From assembly GCA_016713365.1 (NCBI GenBank), contig JADJPG010000003.1:62001-126000 (forward strand): 64,000 nt of DNA, given 5' to 3'. Both the position numbers and the translations under genes were made by a program. Below the pieces are notes generated by a model. That model saw only the letters and a list, made by a program, of their open reading frames with translations. It ran no database searches and was not told the DNA's origin. Below are positions 23,565 through 31,109 of the stretch, piece by piece (position 1 is the first letter of the stretch; each line of letters opens with the position of its first letter). Origin of the DNA: Verrucomicrobiota bacterium (GTDB taxonomy: Bacteria; Verrucomicrobiota; Verrucomicrobiia; Limisphaerales; JADJPG01).

Positions 23565-24087
23565 ACAGTCGCTGACGCTGCTCCAGCTGGCGCGCGGCTC
23601 GCAGGCAATACGCTAGCGGGACCGCGCCGAACACGGCGAAAGAGCAGTCGATTAGCCGCCACCAGATCGGGATTCCGCGCACGGCTCCGCAGATGAACGC
23701 GTAGGGAATCACCAGCGCACAGGCGATGAGGCCGAATTCGAACAGCCAGATGTTTCGCACCGGATCGCGCCACGCCCCGATGAACACAACGGCGATGACG
23801 AAGTGGCCGAATGCCAGCCAGTCTCCGCCGTAGCTTATGAACGGATACTTAGCGTTCGTTTCCTGCAAACCCACCTGCACACGGCACAGCCATTCAGCCC
23901 AAACGGGAACACCCGTCGAGGGAGGAGCGTCTACGAGCGCCCGCGCGCCCGTCATCTCGACCAGCCAGTTGAGCTCTGTCTCCAGCGGAATCGCTGTCGC
24001 ACCGCTCAGCACGAGTCCGACGATGAAAAGCGCCACCAGCCAGCGGATGCGGCGGAGCGTTTTCTCCGATTCCAGATCAGCGTTCAT
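23554..24087 (-). CDS. Hypothetical membrane protein, last gene of the membrane operon
   Basis: A 177-residue protein with about four hydrophobic segments: WLVALFIVGLVLSGATAI near residue 17, WLAFGHFVIAVVFIGAW, LFEFGLIACALVIPYAFI and LIDCSFAVFGAVPLAYCL. The segment QETNAKYPFISYGGDWLAFGHF between the first two lies outside the membrane. Family not recognised. It overlaps the upstream gene by 11 bp on the same strand, which suggests translational coupling, and its 3' end overlaps the convergent aminotransferase gene by 11 bp. It is the last of six same-strand genes beginning near 27801. Confidence 0.72.
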   Translation of the reverse strand: MNADLESEKTLRRIRWLVALFIVGLVLSGATAIPLETELNWLVEMTGARALVDAPPSTGVPVWAEWLCRVQVGLQETNAKYPFISYGGDWLAFGHFVIAVVFIGAWRDPVRNIWLFEFGLIACALVIPYAFICGAVRGIPIWWRLIDCSFAVFGAVPLAYCLRAARQLEQRQRLFTS

Positions 24088-24394
24088 GTTTGAAATTCAT
24101 TCCGGAAACGCGGTCCCACAGGTTGATTAGGATCGCAGCGAGCAGCAAGACGGGAACAATCAGAACGCTCCCGAAGTAGGCCGCCATGTAGGCAACCGCG
24201 CACAGCGTGGAAACGGACCGGTCCACCACCACATCGGCTTGCGAACCGCTGATGAAGGTGGTGTGTTCGCGCCACCCCAGCGCGTGACAGATCGCGAAGC
24301 TCAGAACGATGAGCAGCGCGCGCAGAATCATGCCGGTCGGCGAGAACACCGGAGCCCGCAGGAGTCCTCGGACAATTGAAGATTTTGGTTTCAT
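24077..24394 (-). CDS. Small hypothetical membrane protein
   Basis: A 105-residue protein with two membrane helices: PTGMILRALLIVLSFAICHAL near residue 20 and AAYFGSVLIVPVLLLAAILINLW near residue 75 (quoted in part). Between them is a short periplasmic or cytosolic loop. The open frame extends upstream, but the Met at 24394 is chosen because its ATGA overlaps the stop of the preceding gene by 4 bp, a typical operon junction. Family not recognised. It is part of the 23554-27801 membrane operon. Confidence 0.68.
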   Translation of the reverse strand: MKPKSSIVRGLLRAPVFSPTGMILRALLIVLSFAICHALGWREHTTFISGSQADVVVDRSVSTLCAVAYMAAYFGSVLIVPVLLLAAILINLWDRVSGMNFKHER

Positions 24395-25569
24395 CGAAGT
24401 TTGCCGGATTTGATTTTGTCCCACATTGGGCCCAGGACCTCGGCATAGAGCAGCACGGCATCTCCCACCTGGTTGCTGGCGCAATAGCGGAGGCGGCCTT
24501 GCTTCTGGACGGGAAACGCAGCGAAGTCGAGCGACGTCTGGAGCTTGGAGAAGTAATCTCGATCGCCAAATGAGCTCGCGCCGACGAACGCCAGCCCGCT
24601 GCCGCCCGCGCTCGCTTCGAGCAGCGGAATGACGGCGCCGGAATCAATGTCGAGCGGGCCGCGCCATGAGGTCGGCCATTCGCGTGACCAGGCAAAACCC
24701 AGCATCTCGCGGCCCAACTCCTTCTTCGCGCGCAGAAACTGATCACGCGCGAAATCCTCGTCCAGCAATCGAAGGCAATGTGCCACGAGCCAGATGGATG
24801 AGCCCTCGGGTCCATCGAGCGGCTGGCCGTCGAGCGTGTAGCTGGAAACGAGCAGGCCGGTTTCCGGATGGACAAGCTTCTTGCGGACGACGGCGAGCCA
24901 TTCTCGCAGGAAGGCGGAGTGATCGGTGCCATCCAGAACATCCGCTGTCTTGATCGCCGCCACGCTAATCGCATTGCAGAAGGTCCAGCATTCGTCGGGA
25001 TAGCTCTCGGCGGAAAGAACGGGGCTTTGCTTCATCCGGCTCACCATTGCGTTTACACGTTCCGTCAGTGGCATGACATACGCGGGCTTCTCCTCCACGA
25101 CTCTGCGCGCCGCGAGCATCATCGCGATCTCGCCGTCGATGAACTGACTGCGTGCGGGTTGCTGGAGGAACGGACGGGCCTTCGCATACGGCATAAGAAA
25201 GAAGTAGAGCCCCTCGTCGCGTTCGAGCCGCAGAGTTTCGTCGATGATATCGTCCATCACGCGCAGGTGTTCGAACTTTCGCGCGGGCTCGCGCAGGCTC
25301 ATCTCCGCGAGCGAGAGAACGATAAAGGTTCGTCCCATGAAGTCCCACTCCGCATTGCTGACGCGCATCCGACTCAACTCGAGCTGGCGAAGCTCCGGAT
25401 TCCGCCAGAGCTCCAGATGCCGGCCGCCCAGCGCTTCGGCCTGCGGAGTGATGGAGCGTTGTTCGCGCTGCGTATGGCTGGCGAACAGGAAATGCAGACA
25501 CGGCAGCCAAATCGCGGCCGAGACAATCAGCGCCAGCGGAACCCGGACGTAGCGGACGATGGATTTCAT
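24391..25569 (-). CDS. Exported alpha/alpha-barrel protein, possibly linalool dehydratase/isomerase-like
   Basis: A 392-residue protein with one N-terminal hydrophobic segment (PLALIVSAAIWLPCLHFLF, residues ~10-30), a signal anchor or signal peptide. The rest is helical with conserved-looking motifs: DECWTFCNAISVAAI, VLDGTDHSAFLREW, DGPEGSSIWLVAHCL, REWPTSWRGPLDIDSG and NQVGDAVLLYAEVLGPMW. The pattern of paired helices with Cys/His/Asp residues reminds me of the alpha/alpha-6-barrel of linalool dehydratase/isomerase-domain proteins, but this is from memory and untested. It overlaps its neighbours on both sides by 4 bp, so it is central to a tight operon of membrane proteins. The reaction is unknown. 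Confidence 0.6.
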   Translation of the reverse strand: MKSIVRYVRVPLALIVSAAIWLPCLHFLFASHTQREQRSITPQAEALGGRHLELWRNPELRQLELSRMRVSNAEWDFMGRTFIVLSLAEMSLREPARKFEHLRVMDDIIDETLRLERDEGLYFFLMPYAKARPFLQQPARSQFIDGEIAMMLAARRVVEEKPAYVMPLTERVNAMVSRMKQSPVLSAESYPDECWTFCNAISVAAIKTADVLDGTDHSAFLREWLAVVRKKLVHPETGLLVSSYTLDGQPLDGPEGSSIWLVAHCLRLLDEDFARDQFLRAKKELGREMLGFAWSREWPTSWRGPLDIDSGAVIPLLEASAGGSGLAFVGASSFGDRDYFSKLQTSLDFAAFPVQKQGRLRYCASNQVGDAVLLYAEVLGPMWDKIKSGKLR

Positions 25570-26279
25570 GATTCAGGCGCGTTATCGATGAGAGGATGGA
25601 CCGGCTGATTCATCTGAAGGTGCGTGAGCCCGTAGAGCGTGAGGTAACTGACAAAGAGCATCACGCCGAACAGGACCGGCAGAATGAATCCACGCGGTTC
25701 GGACGGCATTGCGATCACCCAGCGCAATCCCTCGCTCAGCAGGTCGATCGGATTAAAGATTACATCCCAACTGTTCCAGCGCAGGAAGCGGCCCGCGTAG
25801 ATTCCGAAGCCGCTGAGCGCGGCCATGCCAGCCACGAAGAGCCATCCCCGCGGCCAGCCGTAACGGTGCGCGACCATGCGTTGCATGAGGAAGAGCGAGA
25901 GGAAGCCGAGGACGAGCCCGGTCAATGCGAAGAGGAGAATCAACACGAGATCCGGCCAATAGTAGCGCTGCGATTTCGAACCGAGATGAATGAGATCGGT
26001 GAGGATGTAAGGCGCGTTCGGAAAGAAAAAGAACCAGCCAGTCGCCGCACCGATAAAGGGCCAGCGTCGCGGACGACCATTCTGTTCCATCCAGCAGGCC
26101 GCCAGCGCGAACAGCAACGGCAGCCAGGCGAGGAAGAGATTCCAAACGAGATATAGCTGATGGTGATGGCCGAGCAGAATCATGCGTGCACCGAGCAGGG
26201 CGGAACTGGTGCAGGAGGCGAACACGAGCATCGCCAGCGGGAGGAGGAGCGATTGGTTGACGTAGCGTTGGTGATTCAT
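25566..26279 (-). CDS. DUF1361 family membrane protein
   Basis: A 237-residue polytopic inner-membrane protein with seven or so hydrophobic segments. The stretch FFPNAPYILTDLIHLG near residues 84-99 and FGIYAGRFLRWNSWD near residue 157 are the hallmarks of DUF1361 (conserved in many bacteria, function unknown). It overlaps the following gene by 4 bp (ATGA) and starts 31 bp after the preceding one, so it is part of the same operon. The conserved aromatic and acidic residues are within or near the membrane, which would suit a transport or lipid-related role, but there is no direct evidence. Confidence 0.82.
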   Translation of the reverse strand: MNHQRYVNQSLLLPLAMLVFASCTSSALLGARMILLGHHHQLYLVWNLFLAWLPLLFALAACWMEQNGRPRRWPFIGAATGWFFFFPNAPYILTDLIHLGSKSQRYYWPDLVLILLFALTGLVLGFLSLFLMQRMVAHRYGWPRGWLFVAGMAALSGFGIYAGRFLRWNSWDVIFNPIDLLSEGLRWVIAMPSEPRGFILPVLFGVMLFVSYLTLYGLTHLQMNQPVHPLIDNAPES

Positions 26280-26310
26280 GGAGCGAGCGATTGTTGGAGT
26301 GATGGGATGA

Positions 26311-27063
26311 TCAGGCTTTGTCGAGTTGTTCGAACCAGTGTTTGAGGAAGAACTTCTTTTCGACAGGCAGAAGGGTGTCCGCCTTGCCGACGATTGGCCG
26401 CAGCGCGGTGCTCATCTGCACCATCACGAGCAGGAAGATCGTCACCCACACGCGCAGCCCGGCCGGTTTTCCGCTGAGGTGAGCGAAGCCTTCCGAGAGG
26501 AAACGAATTCCGAAGTAGGTGGCGATGCACCAAAACGTGAGATGCAGCGCACCCATCGCGGCGAGCGATTCGGTGGATTGCGAGAAGACCCACGCCACCG
26601 GCGCGAAGCCGATAAGGAGCACGGTCATCAGGGCGAGAAGTCCGGCGATCATGCCAATGACCTCAATGAGGCGTGCCTGCGTGCCGCTGAGGCAGGAAAA
26701 GATGTAGAGACTGGGCAGACAGATCACGGCGGAGACGACAAGGCCGGCGGCAATCTTCACCGGCGCCGCCCATAGTTGCGTGCCCATGCTGAAGGTGCCG
26801 ACGACGAAGCCGTAGATCAGGCTGCAGACGATCGCGATGAGGAAGAGCGCGACGATGACGTGTCCGGCACCAGGCTGGCGCAGTTGATAAAGGACGCGGC
26901 GCGGATGGCGCAGGATCGATTCGATGGCGGCGATGGGACCATTGATTGTCTCTCGATCATTCGGGTCATCACCAAGCGGTCGCGAACCGGACGATGAGTT
27001 CGGGCCTTGGCCAGGAGGCAAGGTTGGCGGGACGGGCGGCGGCGTTGGATTCGAGTCGTACAT
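26311..27063 (-). CDS. Hypothetical membrane protein with a Pro-rich N-terminus
   Basis: A 250-residue protein. The first ~35 residues are Pro/Gly/Ser-rich (PTPPPVPPTLPPGQGPNSSS), cytosolic and probably disordered. It then has five or six hydrophobic segments (VIVALFLIAIVCSLIYGFVV, IAAGLVVSAVICLPSLYIF, IGMIAGLLALMTVLLIGFAP and others). The layout resembles Yip1-type membrane proteins and the adjacent gene at 27085, with which it shares a GPIAAIESILRHPRRVL-like amphipathic entry helix. The two may be related by duplication. Family not confirmed. Confidence 0.62.
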   Translation of the reverse strand: MYDSNPTPPPVPPTLPPGQGPNSSSGSRPLGDDPNDRETINGPIAAIESILRHPRRVLYQLRQPGAGHVIVALFLIAIVCSLIYGFVVGTFSMGTQLWAAPVKIAAGLVVSAVICLPSLYIFSCLSGTQARLIEVIGMIAGLLALMTVLLIGFAPVAWVFSQSTESLAAMGALHLTFWCIATYFGIRFLSEGFAHLSGKPAGLRVWVTIFLLVMVQMSTALRPIVGKADTLLPVEKKFFLKHWFEQLDKA

Positions 27064-27084
27064 AGGAGGAGTCGTTGAATTGAG

Positions 27085-27801
27085 TTACGGAAAGAACAGG
27101 TGTTTGAAGGCGCGGAAGATGGCTTCGTAGAAACTTCCTTCGAACGGATTGGCGCGCAGAAACTGGACGGGCAATCCCGGCGAGCCGACGAACGGTCGCA
27201 TGATCCAGGCGAGCTGACTGCCGAGCAGAAGATTGCCAGCGAGCCACGCGAAGAGAACCTTCCGCGCGGCGCTCGCGCTGCCGGCAAGTTCATGCAGTAG
27301 CTGGAGCAGGCGGACATTCGCTGCGATGCCGGCGAAGGCGATGATCGCCGTCTCGCACAGCAGCACGAGACTATGCGCGCCGGTGTTGGTGCTGGCGCCC
27401 GTCGCGAGCGCCGGCGTGTTCCAAATCAGGAAATAGAGCAGCGGACTGAATGCACCGAGAATGACCGCCGCGATTGTGAAGCTCATCAGCACGGCGAGCA
27501 GCGACTGACGCAGGTTCAAGTTGATACCCAGCAAGGGCGCGAGCATCGCGTTCAGCAGGCCGTTTCCGAGGCTGGTCAGCAGAATGATGAGCGGCAATTT
27601 CAGCGCGGTGTAGAGCGCCTGCAGAGGATCGCGCCACGAGCCAACTGCCGCACCGAACAAGCCCGCACCGCCAAGGATGATCGCGACGTAGAACCACCAC
27701 CGCCGCGCGTCAAAGCTTTCGATGGCGGCACGGCCTTCCACCACGCTTCCTCGCAGAAGCCCCGGCACTTCGGCACTAAACGACAGTCCTGTGGCGCGCA
27801 T
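27085..27801 (-). CDS. Hypothetical membrane protein (Yip1-like layout)
   Basis: A 238-residue protein with about six membrane segments. After a soluble lead of ~30 residues come WWFYVAIILGGAGLFGAAVG, LKLPLIILLTSLGNGLLNAML, SLLAVLMSFTIAAVILGAF and VLFAWLAGNLLLGSQLAWIM. The conserved-looking FVGSPGLPVQFLRANPFEG near the C-terminus is hydrophilic and probably faces one side. No domain is certain. It begins the membrane gene run after ispH (42-bp gap) and is followed 21 bp later by the similar gene at 26311. The function may be membrane organisation, but this is a guess. Confidence 0.62.
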   Translation of the reverse strand: MRATGLSFSAEVPGLLRGSVVEGRAAIESFDARRWWFYVAIILGGAGLFGAAVGSWRDPLQALYTALKLPLIILLTSLGNGLLNAMLAPLLGINLNLRQSLLAVLMSFTIAAVILGAFSPLLYFLIWNTPALATGASTNTGAHSLVLLCETAIIAFAGIAANVRLLQLLHELAGSASAARKVLFAWLAGNLLLGSQLAWIMRPFVGSPGLPVQFLRANPFEGSFYEAIFRAFKHLFFP

Positions 27802-27843
27802 GGTTGTGGAGTGATGATTGGAGCTCGTATCCGCCCGTTTTGT

Positions 27844-28732
27844 TCAAACGCCGGTGGAATGGCTCAACTGACCGACCTTCTCGGCGATCCTGTTCTGAAA
27901 GTCAGCGAACTCGCCGAGCCACCGTTCCACGCCCTCGATCGTTTCATCCGGAGTGGAAGTGCCGGCAGTGATCCCGACCGTGTCATCTTCGGTGAACCAA
28001 ATGGAAAGCAGTTCCGCAGCGGACTGGACATGATGCACGCGCTCGCAATGGCGTGAACAGGTGGACACCAGTTCGCGTGTGTTGTTGCTGTGCGCGCCGC
28101 CAATCACGATGACGACGCTGCACTGCTGGGCGAGCTCGACCGCGGCGTTCTGGCGTTGCTTCGTCGGCTGGCAAACCGTGTCCACGAAGCGGACGTCAGC
28201 CTTGGGAAAGCGTTCACGGATCAGCCCGACCAATCGCCGGACTTTCTCAATCGGCTGGGTGGTTTGGGCCGCAACGCCAAAGCGCGGCCTCTCGGCGATT
28301 CGCGACACATCGTCGTCTTCCAGCACCACATCGAACTCGATCAAATCTTCGGTGAGTCCGCGCACTTCGACATGATCCCGTTTCCCAATGATCACCGGAT
28401 GAAATCCTTCAGCCACCAATTGCGCCACTGCCCGGTGCGCAACATGGACCAGCGGACAGGTGGCTTCGATGACGTTCAGCCCCGGTCCCGCAAACCTTCC
28501 ATCGTACGCTCGGAGGCGCCGTGGGCGGTAATCATGACGTCGGGAGTCTTCACGCCGGCAACCTGGTGCTTAATTTCACTCCTTGCTGGCGAAGGCTTCT
28601 GAGGACGGTTTCGTTGTGCACCAGGTCGCCAAGCACCGTCACCGGCTGCTGCTTCGACCGGCTGAGAGCCAGAGCGATGGCGTCGCGGACGCCGAAACAC
28701 ATGCCAAGGTGGGTTGCGCGGAGAATCTTCAT
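27844..28732 (-). pseudogene. ispH: 4-hydroxy-3-methylbut-2-enyl diphosphate reductase, broken by two frameshifts
   Basis: IspH is the last enzyme of the MEP isoprenoid pathway. The gene reads in three frames. The N-terminus (from 28732) gives KILRATHLGMCFGVRDAIA, including the first cluster cysteine, then LGDLVHNETVL. Around 28571-28576 one base is missing in AAATTAA; the next frame gives HQVAGVKTPDVMITAHGASE, including the HGA motif. At 28480-28483 one G is missing from a GGGG run (minus strand). The third frame gives LNVIEATCPLVHVAHRAV and HPVIIGKRDHVEVRG, the second cysteine, VDTVCQPTKQRQNA with the third, and the end. Restoring both bases gives about 296 residues, normal for IspH. Sequencing error is likelier than real loss, since no second copy is visible here. 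Confidence 0.85.
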
Positions 28733-28855
28733 AACATCGGAAGAGGGTTGGCGGTTACGATTGAGTAGTTCTGGATTTGACTGGCTGTTCAGTTACACTT
28801 TGCGATACAAAGTTAATGACCAAATCGGTTCCTCAGTGTTCAAACTTGAGAAGAA

Positions 28856-29164
28856 TTATTTCGGACGAGAGAGCTGGACGATTTGTTCCAGCAGATTGAT
28901 GTAATTGGTGAAGGCGGTCCTGCCTTCGGCGGTAAGCGAATAGCTGGTTACCTGACGGCCACCCTGAAACGCCTTTGTAACAGCTATATAGCCAGCTTCA
29001 TGCAGGGTCCGCGCGTGGGCGGTGATGTTCCCGTCGGTCATCCCGAGGGTGTCTCGAAGTTCGGTGAACGAGAGCTGTGGCGAGGCGGCAAGCAAGGACA
29101 TGATCGCCATGCGACCCTTCTCATGAATCACCCGATCAAGTTGAAGAAACGGTTCTGGATTCAA
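28856..29164 (-). CDS. Small winged-helix transcriptional regulator
   Basis: A 102-residue DNA-binding protein. RVIHEKGRMAIMSLLAAS begins the winged-helix domain. SFTELRDTLGMTDGNITAHA is the recognition region, and AGYIAVTKAFQGGRQVTSYS forms the wing. This fits the HTH_34/MarR-like group of single-domain regulators. The frame is open far upstream, overlapping the preceding gene; the start is placed at TTG (29164), which overlaps the TGA of that gene (TTGA) and gives the usual N-terminus, MNPEPFLQLDRVI. The overlap shows coupling with the membrane protein gene at 29161-29781, whose expression it may control. The ligand is unknown. Confidence 0.75.
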   Translation of the reverse strand: MNPEPFLQLDRVIHEKGRMAIMSLLAASPQLSFTELRDTLGMTDGNITAHARTLHEAGYIAVTKAFQGGRQVTSYSLTAEGRTAFTNYINLLEQIVQLSRPK

Positions 29165-29781
29165 GCGGCGTTCCCTCGCTTCTCTGTAAAGTAAAGATAG
29201 ATACCGCACGCCAGATGCAGCACCCCGAAAAATCCTCCCATCAGGTAATGTGCGGCCTGAACCGTGCGGAGCGATGTCGTTTGCCCAGACGCGAAGAGGA
29301 GACCGCAACCGCCCAGAATGAAGATCCAGCCGAAGAGCCGCATCCGGTTCTGCATGAAAAAACCCGCCGCATGAATGGCGCAGCCGTAGACAATGATCCA
29401 TCCCAGGGCGAGCCAAGCGACGGTATCAATCGGATCACTGGCAACATGGTAAGCACCCGCGGCAAAGCCGACAAAGAAGGCTGGCAGCAGGGCTTCGGTC
29501 ACTCGCTTGGTTGGAACGGACCAGAACGGTTCCGAGTCCTTCAACGCCTGTCGCCGAACGAAGATGAAGGCGGAGGCGATGGCGATCAAACTGACCGTCA
29601 GCCAGTACAGCGCAAAGCCCCGGGCCGTTGAGATCGCGATAAACGGTGCCCCAATCGCCGCCACGAGGCCGACCGTTCCACTGACCATCATGACCGGCGC
29701 CAGCGCCCGGCGGTAAAGAGCAGAACGCTCCATGAGCGTGCGGATGGTTTGCAGGTGAACGGAAGCCTGATTCGTTTCCAT
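29161..29781 (-). CDS. Hypothetical membrane protein coupled to a winged-helix regulator
   Basis: A 206-residue protein with about five or six membrane segments: LAPVMMVSGTVGLVAAIGAP, FALYWLTVSLIAIASAFIFV, LLPAFFVGFAAGAYHV, TVAWLALGWIIVYGCAIHAA, LFGWIFILGGCGLLFAS and HYLMGGFFGVLHLACGIYLY. The N-terminal 35 residues (METNQASVHLQTIRTLMERS) are soluble and helical. The Met at 29781 is chosen; the longer open frame runs into non-coding-like sequence. Pairs of this kind, a membrane protein next to a small HTH_34-type regulator, recur in bacteria, but the transported or sensed compound is unknown. It ends in a TGA that overlaps the regulator's TTG start. Confidence 0.7.
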   Translation of the reverse strand: METNQASVHLQTIRTLMERSALYRRALAPVMMVSGTVGLVAAIGAPFIAISTARGFALYWLTVSLIAIASAFIFVRRQALKDSEPFWSVPTKRVTEALLPAFFVGFAAGAYHVASDPIDTVAWLALGWIIVYGCAIHAAGFFMQNRMRLFGWIFILGGCGLLFASGQTTSLRTVQAAHYLMGGFFGVLHLACGIYLYFTEKRGNAA

Positions 29782-29947
29782 GACGGTTACTCTGCAACGC
29801 AAAGCTTGAGGAATCAAGGCGTTTTGAACGCTCGGCCGATTCGCCAGCAGGAACACGACAAGCCACCCGCTCCGCGACAACAAACAAAGTCTGCTTTTCC
29901 CGCGCAACCTTGTGAGCTTCCCGGGGTTTGGTAGACTCAGAATCGCG

Positions 29948-30553
29948 ATGACCACCGTCTCGGATCCAGATGCCGCCCTGATGCTGCGTGTAAAGCAGGG
30001 CGATAACTCTGCTTTTGAGGAACTGGTCGAGAAGTACAAACAGCCGGTCATGAACCTCGTCTACCGCACCCTGCCCGATGCGACGGAGGCCGAGGATCTG
30101 GCGCAGCATGTCTTTCTGCAGGTCTACAAGTCCGCGCATCGCTACGAAGTCTCGGCGAAGTTTACTACCTGGCTCTTCACCATCGCGCGGAATCTTTGCC
30201 TGAACGAAATCCGGCGGCGCTCGCGGCATCCGGCGGATTCGCTCGACGAAACTTACGCCGACAACGACGAGCAGCCAATCCGGCAGGTCGAAGATGCGAA
30301 GACCTTCTCGCCGCCCGACACCATGCTGCAGGGCGAGCTTGAGGATAAGATCGAGGAAGCCCTGGCGGAGCTGCCCGAGAAGCAGCGCACCGCCATCTTG
30401 ATGTGTCGTGGAGACGAATTGTCCTACGAAGACATGGCGAAGATTCTTGAATGCTCCGTGTCGGCGACGAAATCGCTGATTCATCGCGGACGCGAAACGC
30501 TCAAACAGAAGCTGAAACCTTATCTCAGAACCGGCGTCTGGAAGGAAAAGTGA
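29948..30553 (+). CDS. ECF-type RNA polymerase sigma factor
   Basis: A 201-residue sigma-70 family factor of the ECF type. Region 2 reads FEELVEKYKQPVMNLVYRTL and then AEDLAQHVFLQVYKSAHRY and FTTWLFTIARNLCLNEIRRR, which recognises the -10 element. Region 4 reads LPEKQRTAILMCRGDELSYE, then ILECSVSATKSLIHRGRETL, which recognises the -35 element. The ATG at 29948 (MTTVSDPDAAL) is preferred to the one 36 bp upstream, which adds an unlikely lead. A membrane-anchored protein with a cytosolic N-terminus follows 45 bp downstream and is probably its anti-sigma factor. It is divergent from the membrane-protein gene at 29781. Target genes unknown. Confidence 0.9.
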   Translation: MTTVSDPDAALMLRVKQGDNSAFEELVEKYKQPVMNLVYRTLPDATEAEDLAQHVFLQVYKSAHRYEVSAKFTTWLFTIARNLCLNEIRRRSRHPADSLDETYADNDEQPIRQVEDAKTFSPPDTMLQGELEDKIEEALAELPEKQRTAILMCRGDELSYEDMAKILECSVSATKSLIHRGRETLKQKLKPYLRTGVWKEK

Positions 30554-30598
30554 CAGAGCAACTTTCGTCACGGGCCGGGTTTAGAAAGTGAGAACAAC

Positions 30599-31099
30599 AT
30601 GAACGAGTCCGAATATCAGTCGCTCATCGAGGCCAGCTGGCGCAGGCCGCTGACGCTCGAGGAGCAGGCCCGTCTGGATTCCTGGCTGGCGAGTCGCCCG
30701 GAAATCCAGGCCGACGCCGAAGCCGATCTGGCGTTAAGCCAGTTGCTGGTGCAGTTGCCCAACGCGCCCATGGCCTCGAATTTTACCGCACAGGTGATGC
30801 ACCTCGTGGCTCGCGAACAGGCGGCGGTCAGACGTCAGCCGAGCTTCATGGACACCGTGAAGCGCTGGTTGCGCGTGCCGGCTCCGAAACTCGCCTGGGC
30901 GCTCGGCGTGATCGCGCTGGGATGGTTCGGCGTTTACCAGCATCAAGCCAATGTACGCGAGGACATGGCCAAGGGGCTCACCGTGATGGCGAACGTCGCG
31001 TCGCTTTCGGACCCGTCCGCGCTGGAAGATTTCGAAGCCATCAGTCGCTTGAACACTAGCGACGACGACGAGCTCTTCGCAGTTCTCACCGCAAAATGA
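30599..31099 (+). CDS. Probable anti-sigma factor, membrane-anchored
   Basis: A 166-residue protein with a cytosolic N-terminal ~95 residues that begin NESEYQSLIEASWRRPLTLE, then LDSWLASRPEIQADAEADLA, a layout typical of short anti-sigma domains. One membrane helix (KLAWALGVIALGWFGVYQ, about residues 98-115) and a short periplasmic tail follow. No zinc-binding HxxxCxxC motif is present. It lies directly after the ECF sigma gene and before the DUF3106 gene, so the three form one operon. The role in holding the sigma factor at the membrane is inferred from position and layout. Confidence 0.72.
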   Translation: MNESEYQSLIEASWRRPLTLEEQARLDSWLASRPEIQADAEADLALSQLLVQLPNAPMASNFTAQVMHLVAREQAAVRRQPSFMDTVKRWLRVPAPKLAWALGVIALGWFGVYQHQANVREDMAKGLTVMANVASLSDPSALEDFEAISRLNTSDDDELFAVLTAK

Positions 31100-31109
31100 T
31101 CCGCTGCGT

